A stretch of DNA of 64,000 nt from contig JBAXVX010000007.1 of NCBI GenBank assembly GCA_037128705.1, positions 55,195-119,194 on the forward strand, in the 5' to 3' direction. The translations under genes were made by a program, and so were the position numbers. Below, in pieces: positions 42,875 through 50,818 of the stretch. Numbering within the stretch: position 1 is the first letter of the stretch; each line of letters opens with the position of its first letter. Source of the DNA: CAIVAT01 sp037128705. GTDB lineage: Bacteria; Bacteroidota; Bacteroidia; Bacteroidales; FEN-979. The notes under the pieces were generated by a model. It was not told where the DNA came from and did not search any database. It saw only the letters and a program-made list of their open reading frames with translations.

Positions 42875-45421
42875 CTATTTTTTGATCACCAGCTTTCGGG
42901 TCGTCATCCCATACTCCCCTGAAATTTTTATAAAATAGATCCCTTCCGGCAGCCTGGTCAGGTTAACGGTTTTATCGAGTTGCCCCGAAATAACCAAATT
43001 CTTCTCTGTGTAGACCCTGTTGCCAACCATATCAAACACGGCAATTTCCAACTGATCAGTTTGGGAAGATTTCATACTCAAAGTAAAGTTCCCGTTGCTG
43101 GGGTTTGGAAGAATTGAACAGGAGGCTGTTTCATTTTTATCCCCGGTAAAGGTCGGAAAATCGACCACAATATATCCGACACTCACAACGCTGTCGGAAT
43201 AGAGGCCATTGCCGGCAATCAGTTTTACATCATATATTCCGATCGAATCATAGGTGATGACCGGATTTTTCTCAGTTGAAACCGACGGAGTTCCTCCCGG
43301 GAAACTCCATTCCCACATGATGGTATTCCCGATGGATGTATCGGCAAACGCCACTGAATTGCCAGGTACAACCCGTGACGGCAGCCCGATAAAACCAGCC
43401 TCAACTGCCGTTGGAAATGCGCGAACCACGAGGGCCCCGGTGTAGGGAAGCATATTGTAGGCGGTAACCACCAGGTGGATGGTGTCGAAGGCAGTGGTCA
43501 GTGCTGGAAAGGCAAGCGTAACCATGTCGTTTACAACCAGCCCGGTTGCAAGAATATTGTCGGCAACCGTGGCTGTTACACGGGCCTGTCCGACATTGCA
43601 ATGGACAGTCAGGGTAGAATCAGTGACAAAAAGCAGGGTGTCGTACTGAACGGCCAATGGCTGAGGCACGGCTGTTCTGACCATGACGGTCGGATCCCCG
43701 AAAACAGTCCAGGTATCGGCCATATTGGCTCCATCTGTGCCATAGGCATCGATCATCTTCATGCATCCGTTGAGGGACAAGCCGGCAAAAGTCCGTTTGA
43801 TGTTATTGGAGTCAGATTCAATGAGGATATTGGTCATGGCATCCTGTCCCTCCATGGGCGAATCCCAGCTCTGGTTGATTGTAGAGCCCAGGAAGGCAAT
43901 GGCTCCGGTGGGTTGTCCTCCCTGTGAAGCCCGCATCCATGCTTCGGCGAAACAGGCTCCCCCGCTTACAAAATCACCATTCACACAGGCCACTGACCAT
44001 ATGAACGGGAGTTTGCCGGCGTTTGTCAGCTGGGTTACATTGGAGTTGCTGAAATTGGAGCTTCCCCACGAGGTTTTGCTTCCATGCCCGGTGTAAAGGA
44101 TAAGACTCGCGCCGCTGTTGACCTGGGTGGCAACCATGGCGGGAGTCGGGTTGCCGGGGGCATCATTTCCGCCCTGTGATCCGTCAAACAGTTCCGGGTT
44201 CGCAGTATAGTTGTAATTGAGCAACAGGGACTGCTGGTTGCGGATGTGCTGGTAGTCATATTCATTGTCATCACCCGGACCCTGGTCGGAAGCAATGCCG
44301 ATCACGGTTGTAAACCAATCATCGGTCAGGAACTGCGGGTTTTGTTCATATTCAAGGGTACGCTGTACCTGGGTCAATACCTGTGCCTCATTCTCGGCAG
44401 AGAACCTTCCGATAAAAATGTCGGAGTAGTGGTCATTTCCGACGACATACCCATAGGCATTGTCGGAAGGACCGCCAAGACTCGATCCCGTGTTGGTCGG
44501 AATTTGTGGTCCGTCCCCGACAAGCAATACATGGGTAAGCCCGTTGGTGTTGTAATAAGCTGCAATGAAAGCCTTGATCTGTGCGGCGGTTGTGCCAATG
44601 GAATCTTTGCTGATCATTTCCGTATGATAGCCCTCTGCCCGTTTCCAGTCAACGTAAGGCTGCATGGCATTCATAAACGGACCGTAACTTATAATCAGCA
44701 GGTTTCCATATTCGCCCAGGGGAGTATAGGCAACCTCTGCCATGTTCAAAAACTGGTGCTGGTAAACAGAAAGAAAATCGGGATGGATTTTTTTAACTCC
44801 CGACGAACTGTTTAACCGGTTGACGCCGTTATCATCTGTTTTGTAAAGTTCGAGGGTGATGTCATAATAAACCCGCAGTGTCCTGGTAACCGGATTATAC
44901 TGGAACGGGTAGGCAATGATGGTTTGTCCGCGTATATCACGGATGATATAAGGTTCACGCGTGCCGGTTAAGGTTCCGGGGTAAAATTGATCGAGGGAAT
45001 AGGCTGATCCGTATTGAAATGGAACTGTGGAGGGATCCACATCTCTCATGATGTTTCCTTTGGATGGTGCCACCATGATACCAGGATAATCCTTGAAACT
45101 GGAGGAGACCACGCGGATGCTCATCACGGCCTGGTCAGGAATGACCAGCGAGGCCGTCATCTTGGGTAAATCAGGTGCACCCGATTCAAGGATCGGGGTC
45201 GAATTCCGGACATCAATAGAAAAGGCAGCACCAGCGGGTGTCTGCACTTCAATAAGCGAAAATCCCTCCATTTTGAAATGAACAACCGAACGATCGAGCG
45301 AAGATGAGACCAGGTTGACTTTGGCTGGTTTTACAACAGCAGAGCCAAGCGCTATCCAGTTATTGCTAAATGCTTGAACAGACAGGGCTAAAATCAGGAA
45401 TGCAATATAAATTTTACGCAT
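42875..45421 (-). CDS. Gingipain-like C25 cysteine protease with PKD and T9SS domains
   Basis: 848 residues, signal peptide 1-20. A propeptide-like region (about 25-230) precedes a C25 peptidase domain with the catalytic pair H446 in Y-T-G-H-G-S and C479 in W-S-V-A-C-V-N-G, and the V-L-L-V-G-D-G strand near 298. A PKD domain follows (about 690-760: M-W-E-W-S-F-P-G-G-T-P). The last ~80 residues from L-P-N-P-S-N-G-N-F are a type A T9SS sorting domain. It would be a cell-surface protease. Transcribed toward the T9SS cargo genes (convergent) from a TAACTTTG box 47 nt upstream of its ATG. Confidence 0.94.
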   Translation of the reverse strand: MRKIYIAFLILALSVQAFSNNWIALGSAVVKPAKVNLVSSSLDRSVVHFKMEGFSLIEVQTPAGAAFSIDVRNSTPILESGAPDLPKMTASLVIPDQAVMSIRVVSSSFKDYPGIMVAPSKGNIMRDVDPSTVPFQYGSAYSLDQFYPGTLTGTREPYIIRDIRGQTIIAYPFQYNPVTRTLRVYYDITLELYKTDDNGVNRLNSSSGVKKIHPDFLSVYQHQFLNMAEVAYTPLGEYGNLLIISYGPFMNAMQPYVDWKRAEGYHTEMISKDSIGTTAAQIKAFIAAYYNTNGLTHVLLVGDGPQIPTNTGSSLGGPSDNAYGYVVGNDHYSDIFIGRFSAENEAQVLTQVQRTLEYEQNPQFLTDDWFTTVIGIASDQGPGDDNEYDYQHIRNQQSLLLNYNYTANPELFDGSQGGNDAPGNPTPAMVATQVNSGASLILYTGHGSKTSWGSSNFSNSNVTQLTNAGKLPFIWSVACVNGDFVSGGACFAEAWMRASQGGQPTGAIAFLGSTINQSWDSPMEGQDAMTNILIESDSNNIKRTFAGLSLNGCMKMIDAYGTDGANMADTWTVFGDPTVMVRTAVPQPLAVQYDTLLFVTDSTLTVHCNVGQARVTATVADNILATGLVVNDMVTLAFPALTTAFDTIHLVVTAYNMLPYTGALVVRAFPTAVEAGFIGLPSRVVPGNSVAFADTSIGNTIMWEWSFPGGTPSVSTEKNPVITYDSIGIYDVKLIAGNGLYSDSVVSVGYIVVDFPTFTGDKNETASCSILPNPSNGNFTLSMKSSQTDQLEIAVFDMVGNRVYTEKNLVISGQLDKTVNLTRLPEGIYFIKISGEYGMTTRKLVIKK

Positions 45422-45468
45422 GGGACTCCGGTCTTAAGTGGATAAAAATTCATGTGTTATGTAAATAA

Positions 45469-45476
45469 CAAAGTTA
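45469..45476 (-). promoter_or_regulatory. -7 box (TAACTTTG) of the C25 protease gene
   Basis: Minus-strand TAnnTTTG match 47 nt upstream of ATG 45421. Confidence 0.55.
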
Positions 45477-45501
45477 TGAATATTCCAGTAATGAAATGAC
45501 T

Positions 45502-46737
45502 TCAGTCAAGTTTAATTTGACCAAGGTGGATTTTTTTAATGTTGTATACCGGGTACCAGGCAGCGAGGAGGCCTATGGTCATAACGGTCACGAAGACAAC
45601 GATGAAATCGGCAAACTGCAGTTGCACAGGATAAGCGTTTACAATAAAGGTGCTGTCAGCAGTCCCGAGCCGCACCAGGCCGAACCTGATCTGTAACCAG
45701 CAAACAAGGGCGCCGAGTATAAGCCCGGAGAGGGCCCCGATCATGGAGATCAGAAGTCCTTCGAACAGGAATATCCGGCGAATCAATTGTTGCCCGGCAC
45801 CCATGCTCCGCAGCACGGCGATATCTTTTTTCTTGTCCAGGATAAGCATCGACAGGGTTCCGATCACATTAAAGGTGGCGATGATCAGGATGAGGGTGAG
45901 GATCATGAAGATATAGTTTTTCTCTGAAACCATGATCTTGTAAAGGATCTCCTGCTGCTGATACCTGTTTTTTACGATGAAACCCTTCCCGGTTATTTTT
46001 TCGATCTCCTTCTGAACCTTCGACTGGTCTGCCGTTTTGTCCAGGTCAACTTCCAGTGCAGTACGCTCATTCTCATAGGCCAGTATTTTTTTTACGAAGC
46101 GTAAAGGCATGATTGCATACTTGACATCGAATTCATACTGGATCTGAAAAAACCCGGAAGGGAAAATCACCTCGGAATTAAAGGCGTTTTCAAAGCCACC
46201 GGAAAATGATGCATCACGGCGTGGAACATAAACTGAAATCGGGTTGAGGTAATCCTGCAGGTTTACGCCAAGCGTACCGGCAACCCCGTAACCCAGGATG
46301 GCCAAATCCTTATCTCCGTCTTCCAGCAAAAAGGTCCCCTCCACCATCATCGTATCCAGCCCGCTTGTTTTTTTATACCCTTCACTCACCCCTTTGATGG
46401 TGACAATGCACTGATTGTCCTTGTACTTTAACAGTGCATCCTCTTCAATGACCTCCGTTACATGGACCACCCCGGGAATTTTTTTTATCTCACCAAGGGG
46501 CATTGTGTTCAGGTTAAATGTTTTACCGTGACTGGCTGTAATCTGTATGTTCGGGTTGAAAGAGCTGAAGAGCGATACCACGAGTTTGTCGAATCCGTTA
46601 AAGACCGATAGTACGATGATGAGGGCCATGGCTCCAATTGTGACGCCCACAACCGAAATACCTGAAATGACATTGATGATGTTGTGCGATTTCTTTGAAA
46701 CCAGGTAACGGCGGGCTATATAGAAGGGAAAGTTCAA
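45502..46737 (-). CDS. LolC/LolE-type ABC transporter permease (FtsX domain)
   Basis: 411 residues from TTG 46737; the first residues F-P-F-Y-I-A-R-R-Y-L-x-S-K-K-S-H-N are the conserved start of this Bacteroidota family, which supports the TTG. One helix near 22-48 precedes a periplasmic MacB-like core (about 60-260), followed by three helices (about 275-300, 320-350, 370-395) of the FtsX domain. It should act with a LolD-like ATPase in lipoprotein release; none is adjacent. A GATTTAC-type heptamer array lies just 3 bp upstream of the start codon. Order methyltransferase/rbfA/permease is common in the phylum. Confidence 0.88.
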   Translation of the reverse strand: MNFPFYIARRYLVSKKSHNIINVISGISVVGVTIGAMALIIVLSVFNGFDKLVVSLFSSFNPNIQITASHGKTFNLNTMPLGEIKKIPGVVHVTEVIEEDALLKYKDNQCIVTIKGVSEGYKKTSGLDTMMVEGTFLLEDGDKDLAILGYGVAGTLGVNLQDYLNPISVYVPRRDASFSGGFENAFNSEVIFPSGFFQIQYEFDVKYAIMPLRFVKKILAYENERTALEVDLDKTADQSKVQKEIEKITGKGFIVKNRYQQQEILYKIMVSEKNYIFMILTLILIIATFNVIGTLSMLILDKKKDIAVLRSMGAGQQLIRRIFLFEGLLISMIGALSGLILGALVCWLQIRFGLVRLGTADSTFIVNAYPVQLQFADFIVVFVTVMTIGLLAAWYPVYNIKKIHLGQIKLD

Positions 46738-46740
46738 AAG

Positions 46741-46768
46741 GATTTACAATTTACGATGTACGATTTCA
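46741..46768 (-). repeat. Heptamer array F (GTAAATC type, minus strand)
   Basis: Read on the plus strand: GATTTAC, AATTTAC, GATGTAC, GATTTCA, four in-phase units between the methyltransferase stop and the permease TTG start (3 nt away). Confidence 0.75.
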
Positions 46769-46785
46769 CAACCCCAAAGGTTTAG

Positions 46786-47610
46786 CTACTTCCATGCTTT
46801 CACGATCAGTCCGGTTCCTGTTGCATGTTTCATTTTTGTATCAAGCCAATTGCAGAAAAATGCGACCGGAAAGGTGAGAAGGTAATAGAATGGAAGCAGA
46901 ATGAAAAACAACCTGGTCGCGTTCAGCATCAGGATCGGATACTTCATGGACAACTGCCAGGCGATTTTTCCGGGAGTCCCATAGGTGTATCTTGCCTCGG
47001 TGTTGGTAAACCCGGCACGTTTAAGTTTTTCCCGGATATCGGAAATGTTGTACCCGTCGCGGACATGTTCATCAATAAACGATTCCCCCTCCGCATGATC
47101 ATGCACATCAGAGCCACCCTGGTCTGATGGGGTTGAGATCAGCAGCATTCCATCCTGGGTCAGGGAGTCGAAGAAATTGCGGAAGACAGCCTCATCATCG
47201 GCAATGTGTTCCATGACATCCACCGAAAGGATGAGATCAAACCGGTCGGGTTTTGAAAATTGGGTCAGGTCTGCCTTCTCAAAAAGAACATTTTTCCTCC
47301 CGATTTTGGTGAAAAAGGCGTTGCAATCGTCAATCTGTTCGTCTTTGACGTCCACCGCATCAACAAACCACAATGGATTAAGGCCCGTAAGAAAGTAGGA
47401 ATACTGCCCGAAGCCCGAACCTGCATCCAGGATGAAGCGTTTGCCATCTCCAGGGACGGCCCGCCTGTTTTCTGCCCATCTCCGGATCTCCTTCCTGACA
47501 TGCCATGCACGTAACAGCAATAAATCCAGTAGTTTGTAAAAGAAAATTCGTAACAATGGGGAACTGTTGAAAATCTTCCCCAGCGATTTTTTTATCGGAT
47601 CGTATTGCAT
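46786..47610 (-). CDS. Class I SAM-dependent methyltransferase
   Basis: 274 residues. SAM motif I is I-L-D-A-G-S-G-F-G-Q-Y near 60-70, with acidic D-A-V-D-V at the end of strand 2 and S-V-D-V-M-E-H-I near 129-136 (motif of the Methyltransf_11/25 group). Two hydrophobic stretches near the C-terminus (about 225-255) suggest membrane association. Substrate unknown. It lies 17 bp after rbfA on the same strand, so they are probably co-transcribed. Confidence 0.85.
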   Translation of the reverse strand: MQYDPIKKSLGKIFNSSPLLRIFFYKLLDLLLLRAWHVRKEIRRWAENRRAVPGDGKRFILDAGSGFGQYSYFLTGLNPLWFVDAVDVKDEQIDDCNAFFTKIGRKNVLFEKADLTQFSKPDRFDLILSVDVMEHIADDEAVFRNFFDSLTQDGMLLISTPSDQGGSDVHDHAEGESFIDEHVRDGYNISDIREKLKRAGFTNTEARYTYGTPGKIAWQLSMKYPILMLNATRLFFILLPFYYLLTFPVAFFCNWLDTKMKHATGTGLIVKAWK

Positions 47611-47627
47611 AGCTACCCTGTTCCTTG

Positions 47628-47963
47628 TTACTTCAGTAAACTATCAATATTCTCAATATAATCGAGCGAATCATCCAGGAAAAACTGGAGGTCGGGCATG
47701 ACGCGGAGCTGGTTGTGTACGCGCAGGGCCAGGTGGTGGCGGACTTCACGGCCATGGTGTCGGATTTTATCAATCAGAGCCTGCTTGTCGGAGGTGATAA
47801 ACAAACTCAGGTACACTTTTGCAATGGCTAAATCCTTGCTCACCTGGACCTTGGTCACAGTGATCAGGGCTCCTTCAAACAAATTCCGGCTCTCCTGCTG
47901 GAAAATGGTTCCCAAATCCTTCTGGATCAGGCGGGATATTTTTTGCTGACGTGTCGATTCCAT
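47628..47963 (-). CDS. rbfA: Ribosome-binding factor A
   Basis: 111 residues, KH-like single-domain factor needed for maturation of the 16S rRNA 5' end and 30S subunit. The N-terminal R-Q-Q-K-I-S-R-L-I-Q-K-D-L and the K-V-Y-L-S-L-F strand are typical, as is L-R-V-M-P-D-L-Q-F-F-L-D-D-S near the C-terminus. The ATG at 47963 is fixed by homology and is only 4 nt after a TAACTTTG box, so its mRNA should be leaderless. Confidence 0.95.
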   Translation of the reverse strand: MESTRQQKISRLIQKDLGTIFQQESRNLFEGALITVTKVQVSKDLAIAKVYLSLFITSDKQALIDKIRHHGREVRHHLALRVHNQLRVMPDLQFFLDDSLDYIENIDSLLK

Positions 47964-47967
47964 CTGG

Positions 47968-47975
47968 CAAAGTTA
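47968..47975 (-). promoter_or_regulatory. -7 box (TAACTTTG) of rbfA
   Basis: Minus-strand TAnnTTTG match that ends 4 nt before the rbfA ATG. Confidence 0.6.
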
Positions 47976-48152
47976 ACAAATATTTTTAGTGAATGAAAAA
48001 GCCGGAAATCGGTATTATTTGATTGCCAGGAAAGAAATGAAAGGGTAGAGGCTAAGCGTTTTACTTATGATGTAAGTATTTCTTGTATCGTGAATAAAAT
48101 AACAATAATTTCGCCCCAGCTAACTGAACACTACAACCTAAACTAACAGACG
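47976..48152. other. Intergenic region between rbfA and the Rh-type channel gene
   Basis: 177 bp, AT-rich, divergent promoters expected. No clear TAnnTTTG element was found for the rightward gene, and no terminator, hairpin or small ORF stands out. Together with the rbfA -7 box it forms the longest gene-free stretch in the window. Confidence 0.5.
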
Positions 48153-49325
48153 ATGCAACGACACAGGTACGTTAAAATGCTCACCATGCTTGTAATTCTC
48201 ACCGGGTTTCCAGTACTGCTGAAGGCTGCCGGAGAAATTAACAACAATCTCGGTTCCGCGGTAATTGATGATCAGCAATACAACAGGGCCATTCACATTA
48301 TGGCCATGCTGCTGATCGGATTTGGATTTTTAATGGTTTTTGTAAGAAAATACGGGCGGTCAGCCCTGACGGCGACTTTTTTACTGGTAAGTACTTCGCT
48401 GCCACTCTACATGCTGATTAACAGGACAGGCATGGGAGAGACCGACGGCGAGATCAGGCGGCTGATCCTGGCCGAATTCGGGGCTGCCAGTTTGCTTATT
48501 GCAGCCGGGGCCGTCCTTGGCAGGCTGAAGATGCAGCAATATGTTTTGCTTGGGTTGCTGTTTGTTCCGTTTTATATGCTGAATGAATGGATTGTCCTGA
48601 ATGGCGGCCTGGGAATCATCAAGGCCGGCGGCGTTGTTGATACCGGGGGTTCCATCGTGATCCACGCCTTTGGCGCTATTTTCGGATTGGGCGTTGCCCT
48701 CACGATGACCACCAAACAGGAATTTGAAAAAACGATTGAAACCGATTCAACCAGCGACCGTTATTCCATGCTGGGCAGTATGATGCTCTGGATTTTCTGG
48801 CCGAGTTTCTGCGCTGCACTGGTGCCACCCGCCCAGATGCCCCATACGGTGGTAAATGTGATCCTGGCTCTGTGCGGGTCCACCCTGACCACGTACCTTG
48901 TATCGGTCTCCATCCGTAAGAAAATCAGCATTGCCGACATTGCGAATGCCGCATTGGCGGGCGGTGTCGCCATTGGTTCAACCTGTGCCGATGCCAGCCA
49001 TACCATGGCCGTATTCATCGGGATCATGGCCGGGGGCCTTTCAACCTTCGGATTTGCAGTAATCCAGTCGAAACAACAGAAACTGATGAAGATCATCGAC
49101 ACCTGCGGTGTGACAAACCTTCATGGCCTGCCCGGTTTGATGGGAGGCCTGATTGCGCTGCCGGTCGTCAAGGGACTTCACATGGAAAGCCAGCTTATGG
49201 GTATCCTGATCACCGTGGTTGTCGCTGTGCTAACCGGAATGGTTACCGGTAAAGTGCTGCCCTTGCTTGGCCGCAAAGTTGAAGCTTATGATGATGCCGA
49301 TGAATTTCTCGATGCGGAGGAATAG
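48153..49325 (+). CDS. Rh-type ammonium channel (Amt/Rh family)
   Basis: 390 residues, about 10-11 membrane helices. The twin histidines of the Amt/Rh conduction pore are H171 (V-I-H-A-F-G-A-I-F-G-L) and H324 (D-T-C-G-V-T-N-L-H-G-L-P-G). The D-T-C-G-V-x-N-L-H-G-x-P-G string is the Rh-type rather than AmtB-type form, where Rh50 proteins have histidine at the x position; here it is threonine. Conducts NH3/NH4+ or possibly CO2. No glnK gene is linked, consistent with Rh proteins. The N-terminal segment is hydrophobic and may be cleaved. Confidence 0.87.
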   Translation: MQRHRYVKMLTMLVILTGFPVLLKAAGEINNNLGSAVIDDQQYNRAIHIMAMLLIGFGFLMVFVRKYGRSALTATFLLVSTSLPLYMLINRTGMGETDGEIRRLILAEFGAASLLIAAGAVLGRLKMQQYVLLGLLFVPFYMLNEWIVLNGGLGIIKAGGVVDTGGSIVIHAFGAIFGLGVALTMTTKQEFEKTIETDSTSDRYSMLGSMMLWIFWPSFCAALVPPAQMPHTVVNVILALCGSTLTTYLVSVSIRKKISIADIANAALAGGVAIGSTCADASHTMAVFIGIMAGGLSTFGFAVIQSKQQKLMKIIDTCGVTNLHGLPGLMGGLIALPVVKGLHMESQLMGILITVVVAVLTGMVTGKVLPLLGRKVEAYDDADEFLDAEE

Positions 49326-49336
49326 CAAAGGGATGG

Positions 49337-50335
49337 CTATTTAATAATTTCAGGCTGGATCCGGGGCTGTTTTTTTCCCAGGTTGAAATCGCGGGTGAGA
49401 CTGACGGCGAAGGAATATTTCGGGGTCATTTGTTTGCCGTTATAGTATTTGTACATCGGAATGTCATAACTCACCGTCACATTCCATTTCCCGACAACGC
49501 TGTAGCTCAGTTGAGGGGAAAGCGTCAGCAGGTAGAATCCTGAATTGATTACCTTGTCTCCGCCCTCGGTGTTGGTGTGGTCAAAATCCTTGTCGTTGGT
49601 TTTCCACTCGCTGCGTACCTGTAAAATCCCAAAGAAATACTTTGCGATCTTTTTAGAGACAAAGATCGAATTAAGCAGGGTGTTGCCGTACTTGTAGTTG
49701 TTCTTGTCGGCAAAATTATATTCATAACGGTTGATGGAAAAAAGCCGCAGCGTAATGGCCGGAAATCCTTTGTTGAAAAAGATCATCTCCGACAATCCGA
49801 ATGAATTGGTTGAAGGCTGCACATCGCGGTTCAGCTGTACCCCGTCGACAACCTGCGGGTTGGTCGTAAACGGGAAACGGATCCCAAATCCGGAGGTGAG
49901 TTCAATCTGTTGTACCGGCCTGATGATGGTTCCATATTTGAAAATCAGGATCCCGTTCGAAAGGCCATAACCATTGGCCTGGTAATCAATGTTTTTAAAA
50001 TTCTGTGTTTTATTAAAATAGTAACCGGCTTCAAACTCAATCGTGAGCCGCTTTGTGACCCCATATGCCAGTCCAATCCCGGCGAAATTAAAGCTGGAAT
50101 TGGATAACTGGACATTCTCCGTCGACTTGTGATCGGACTGGTAGTAGGTGTCTGAAAAGCTGTGACGGTAATAGGTGATAGCCCGGAGATAGTTTTTTCC
50201 CAGTACACCCACATAAACCGACGCGCCTACCGGACTCCCTGTGGAGCAACATTGGGCTTGCAAATCAAGGGATGCAAAAAGAAATTGGGTGCAAATAACC
50301 AGGAAAAGGAGTGGTTTAATTTTCTGACCTGACAA
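49337..50335 (-). CDS. Outer-membrane beta-barrel protein, unknown function
   Basis: 332 residues from TTG 50335, needed to keep the signal peptide (about 1-28, ending D-L-Q-A-Q). The mature protein begins C-C-S-T-G-S-P-V-G and continues as alternating beta strands with aromatic residues, ending near the C-terminus with a strand Y-S-F-A-V-S-L. It resembles Bacteroidota outer-membrane transport or porin-like proteins but I do not know a family function. It overlaps the upstream lipoprotein gene by 20 bp, so the pair is co-expressed. Confidence 0.65.
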   Translation of the reverse strand: MSGQKIKPLLFLVICTQFLFASLDLQAQCCSTGSPVGASVYVGVLGKNYLRAITYYRHSFSDTYYQSDHKSTENVQLSNSSFNFAGIGLAYGVTKRLTIEFEAGYYFNKTQNFKNIDYQANGYGLSNGILIFKYGTIIRPVQQIELTSGFGIRFPFTTNPQVVDGVQLNRDVQPSTNSFGLSEMIFFNKGFPAITLRLFSINRYEYNFADKNNYKYGNTLLNSIFVSKKIAKYFFGILQVRSEWKTNDKDFDHTNTEGGDKVINSGFYLLTLSPQLSYSVVGKWNVTVSYDIPMYKYYNGKQMTPKYSFAVSLTRDFNLGKKQPRIQPEIIK

Positions 50336-50663
50336 TGACTGATTTTATTTCGGAGTGATTGTACTGATCGGTAACTTCACAGGTGATGGTGAACTTGTCC
50401 TGGTGACAAACGGTCCATTGCACTTTTGCCCCGCTGCCGATAATCGTTCCGTATGAAGGGGTCCATTTATAACTCAATCCGTCACCCACCGCACTGGCCG
50501 TGATGCTGGTGATGTCGTTCACCTTAATAACCGTATCCGCAGCAACCAGGCTGCTGAATTTAAAATTCGAACCCGCACCGGGGTCTGAGGGTGTTTCACT
50601 CTTGCTGCAGGCAGCAAAAATCACCAGTGTGATCAGGCAAAAACTCGTAAAAACTTTTCTCAT
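50316..50663 (-). CDS. Small lipoprotein with Ig/PKD-like fold
   Basis: 115 residues. Lipobox F-A-A-C19 after a signal peptide. The remaining ~95 residues (S-I-T-A-S-A-V-G-D-G-L-S-Y-K-W-T-P and T-I-T-C-E-V-T-D-Q-Y) form a PKD/Ig-like beta sandwich of the adhesion or cargo-binding kind. The last 20 bp overlap the start of the downstream beta-barrel gene, an arrangement that suggests a barrel-lipoprotein pair. Function unknown. Confidence 0.75.
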   Translation of the reverse strand: MRKVFTSFCLITLVIFAACSKSETPSDPGAGSNFKFSSLVAADTVIKVNDITSITASAVGDGLSYKWTPSYGTIIGSGAKVQWTVCHQDKFTITCEVTDQYNHSEIKSVIVRSEN

Positions 50664-50805
50664 GGCTTACTTCAGGGTTAAAGTTTCTAACTAAAATTAT
50701 GTCAACGAAAGAGGTTTTCTATCCAAACCGGGATACAAAGGTACATATTTAACTATATGCTGATAACGATTTTTTTGTCAGGTGAAATATTTAATGTTAA
50801 ACTTC

Positions 50806-50813
50806 TATCTTTG
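50806..50813 (+). promoter_or_regulatory. -7 box (TATCTTTG) of the ABC exporter gene
   Basis: TAnnTTTG match ending 5 nt before ATG 50819, with no Shine-Dalgarno in between; predicts a leaderless mRNA. Confidence 0.6.
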
Positions 50814-50818
50814 CAGCA

